DNA from: Populus alba | Lineage: Eukaryota > Streptophyta > Magnoliopsida > Malpighiales > Salicaceae | DNA: 64,000 nucleotides | Assembly: GCF_005239225.2 (NCBI RefSeq) | Contig: NC_133288.1 | Location: 7,831,035-7,895,034 of the forward strand | Reading direction: 5' to 3' | Part shown: one piece after another, positions 62,201-64,000 of the stretch | Layout of the letters: each line of letters begins with the position of its first letter | Position numbering within the stretch: the first letter of the stretch is position 1 | Position numbers and translations under genes: made by a program | The notes under the pieces: generated by a model | Databases searched by the model: none | Told to the model about the DNA's origin: nothing | Seen by the model: the letters and a program-made list of their open reading frames with translations, nothing else

Positions 62201-63067
62201 ATATCAGATTGCCCGCAAGACTACTTGATAATCACAAAAAAAAAAAAAAAGACCAAGTAAAACCAAGACTGAAATTTTGATTTTAAAAAAAATAAAGTCA
62301 TTTTATTGTGCTGTGAGTGAAATATTATAAAAGCTCTAAACCCAAGTTAAATACTTTTTTAAAAAAGTAATTAAGTAATTATACTATGCATTTTTGTTAT
62401 AAAAAAAAAAATTAGCTGCCCCTGTCAATTTTATAATGCTTAATATAACATATAAAAAGAATACATAACCTCAAAGGCCATTGGGTTTTTTTGATTTTCT
62501 TGATGAGCAAAAGCATTATTTTACTGTTTCAAAAAACGTCAAAACACACCTTGTCTACATTATTTTCCCGAGTCCCCACATCCTTTAAATTTGCTTTCAC
62601 TTATGAATTTGATAGCTAATTGCAGCCAGCTTTATTATCCATTTAAATTTTGTTTCTTTCCGCTCATCATTTGAATTACGTTTCCTATGCCAGTCTTTAG
62701 AACAGGAAATTTAGACGAATAGGTCACTGCAGTGTTTACATATTGAACATCATAAGCTGTTTCCCTGCGAAGCTTAAGATAGTAGCTCGTTCGTTCTCTA
62801 ATTTTTCTTGGCAACAACATTCTTCCCTATTCTTTTTATGTTCAGACTGAAAATCAATGCACATAAGAGAGAATTGACACAAAATTTGTAACCTGATACG
62901 ATAAGTTTACAAAATGTTCGAGAAAGTTGGACAAAGAATAGATTACAGCACCATCAAAATTCAAAACTACTGCTCAACCCCAAACTTGGTGAACCGAGCA
63001 ACTAAGCAAAATAATCTTTTCATTAACTTGTGAGATGCAGTTTTCCTTTTCTATGTTTTCAGGCGTT
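62201..63067. other. 3' flank of RRN3 and AT-rich spacer
   Basis: No gene is supported. The RRN3 3' UTR (minus strand) is expected in the right-hand part. Confidence 0.5.
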
Positions 63068-64000
63068 TCACAAGGATTCTGGACTTGTTGAGGGTCTTAA
63101 CTTTGAAGGCATTCGTTCACCACCAAAGTGGAAACCTGACGTGTTCTTAGGTGTGATGGACATCTTGTTCATGACGTAGTCAAATTCATCAAGATCGATA
63201 TCTTGATCATAACTCCTTGCCATCCCTTCTTCCATGAAATTCTCCTCATTCAGAACCCCAAAATCATCAGCTATGTCTTCATCACTGCTATCTTCATCGT
63301 CATCATCATAAGTAGTTTTGACATGGTTCCAGTATATAAAGTTTGGCCGGATGAAACCTCTGACATAATTGCAAGGACAAACAAAATGAAACTTCTCAGC
63401 AAATTATGTTAAAGGGATGGCGATATCTATTTTTTATGCCAAAAATCGCTTCCTTCATGCCCCTGAATATTTTACTTGTCATAATTTACGTTGTTATAGT
63501 GACTTGACTTACAAATCTGTTGAATAATGGGAAGAACATGTCACAGAGACTTGAAAGAAAAGTCCATGCAATAGGTAAAATACAAACCTGTCACATTTCT
63601 TCAGCAAACACGGGTCAAATGGGAAGAACATGTCCAGCCTCTCCAGCCCACCAAAATCCCTAGAAAGATCCGATTCCAGCAAATCTTCGAAGATGAATGC
63701 TTTGGAGATGGTGAACAGATGGGCTGCTTTAGCTTGTCTGAGAAACTCATTTACAATTGATGGCAAGCAGACCTATTAATCCAAGAAAACCAATACAAGC
63801 TTAGAACTTACTAACACAAGGGTTTTTTTTTTCCAAAATGTAGTTGGGGGATGACGTGGTGGTTATTTTTAAGGCAACACCACTCACCTCCAATGGCCCC
63901 AATTTGTGCTTCAATATTGGCTCTATAGGCATGAGGAGGAGCTGTGATTTGAGGGTAGGAACATTCATTATTGATTTCATATGAAAACAGAGCACATACA
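63068..64000 (-). CDS. RRN3: RRN3 (TIF-IA), RNA polymerase I initiation factor, 3' exons
   Basis: RRN3 bridges RNA polymerase I to the rDNA promoter complex in the nucleolus. Three exons are visible on the minus strand: 63888 to beyond 64000, 63588-63772 and 63068-63359, all with GT..AG borders and consistent phase. The translated order is SIMNVPTLKSQLLLMPIEPI, LKHKLGPLEV, then CLPSIVNEFLRQAKAAHLF, FGGLERLDMFFPFDPCLLKK, then RPNFIYWNHVKTTYDDDDED followed by an acidic stretch. The end is DEFDYVMNKMSITPK and a short tail ..STSPESL. The motif (I/L)ERLDMFFPFDPCLLKK with the following acidic tail is typical of RRN3. The N-terminal part of the gene lies beyond the right edge. Confidence 0.9.

Overview
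The window is plant nuclear DNA. It is AT-rich, its genes have introns with GT..AG borders, and it contains plant-specific families (a NAC transcription factor, a CHUP1-like protein), LTR retrotransposons and long microsatellites. A woody eudicot of the Populus/Salix type is my best guess from the gene sequences and repeat style; this is inference, since no database was searched.

Layout. Bases 1-3657 hold an intronless gene for a serine-rich protein with a BKI1/MAKR-like motif. The block stops at a run of exactly 500 N (3658-4157). The same block recurs almost unchanged and in the same orientation at 53265-56898. From 4158 to about 11491 lies the 3' part of a decayed Ty3/gypsy retrotransposon of Tat type: an extra RNase H, an integrase with a lost catalytic Asp, a 1 kb tandem array and a 2.5 kb 3' LTR. 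From 14.4 to 18 kb is an elongation factor 2 gene with promoter signals and its intron, but broken by a 5-nt deletion and by loss of the G3-motif glycine. Convergent to it is an intact three-exon NAC1-type gene (18954-22445, minus strand) with a near-perfect miR164 site. From 22.4 to 53 kb I find no host gene, only a solo LTR (28665-30044), a non-autonomous hAT element with an 8-bp target duplication (30159-30568), a copia element (35111-39856) inserted into a dispersed repeat, a 280-bp tandem duplication and microsatellites. After the second serine-rich gene come a two-exon short CHUP1-like gene (57474-59017, minus), exon-like debris near 60 kb, more of the dispersed repeat, and the 3' exons of RRN3 (63068-64000, minus), which runs off the right edge.

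The genes do not form a pathway. They include a translation factor relic, an auxin/root-type transcription factor, a putative kinase regulator, a chloroplast-positioning-type coiled-coil protein and an RNA polymerase I factor. The points most worth checking are the two-copy block next to the gap (real duplication or unmerged haplotype), the EF-2 lesions, the dispersed repeat found always in one orientation, and the hairpin-rich LTR. I did not find a convincing new multi-gene system.
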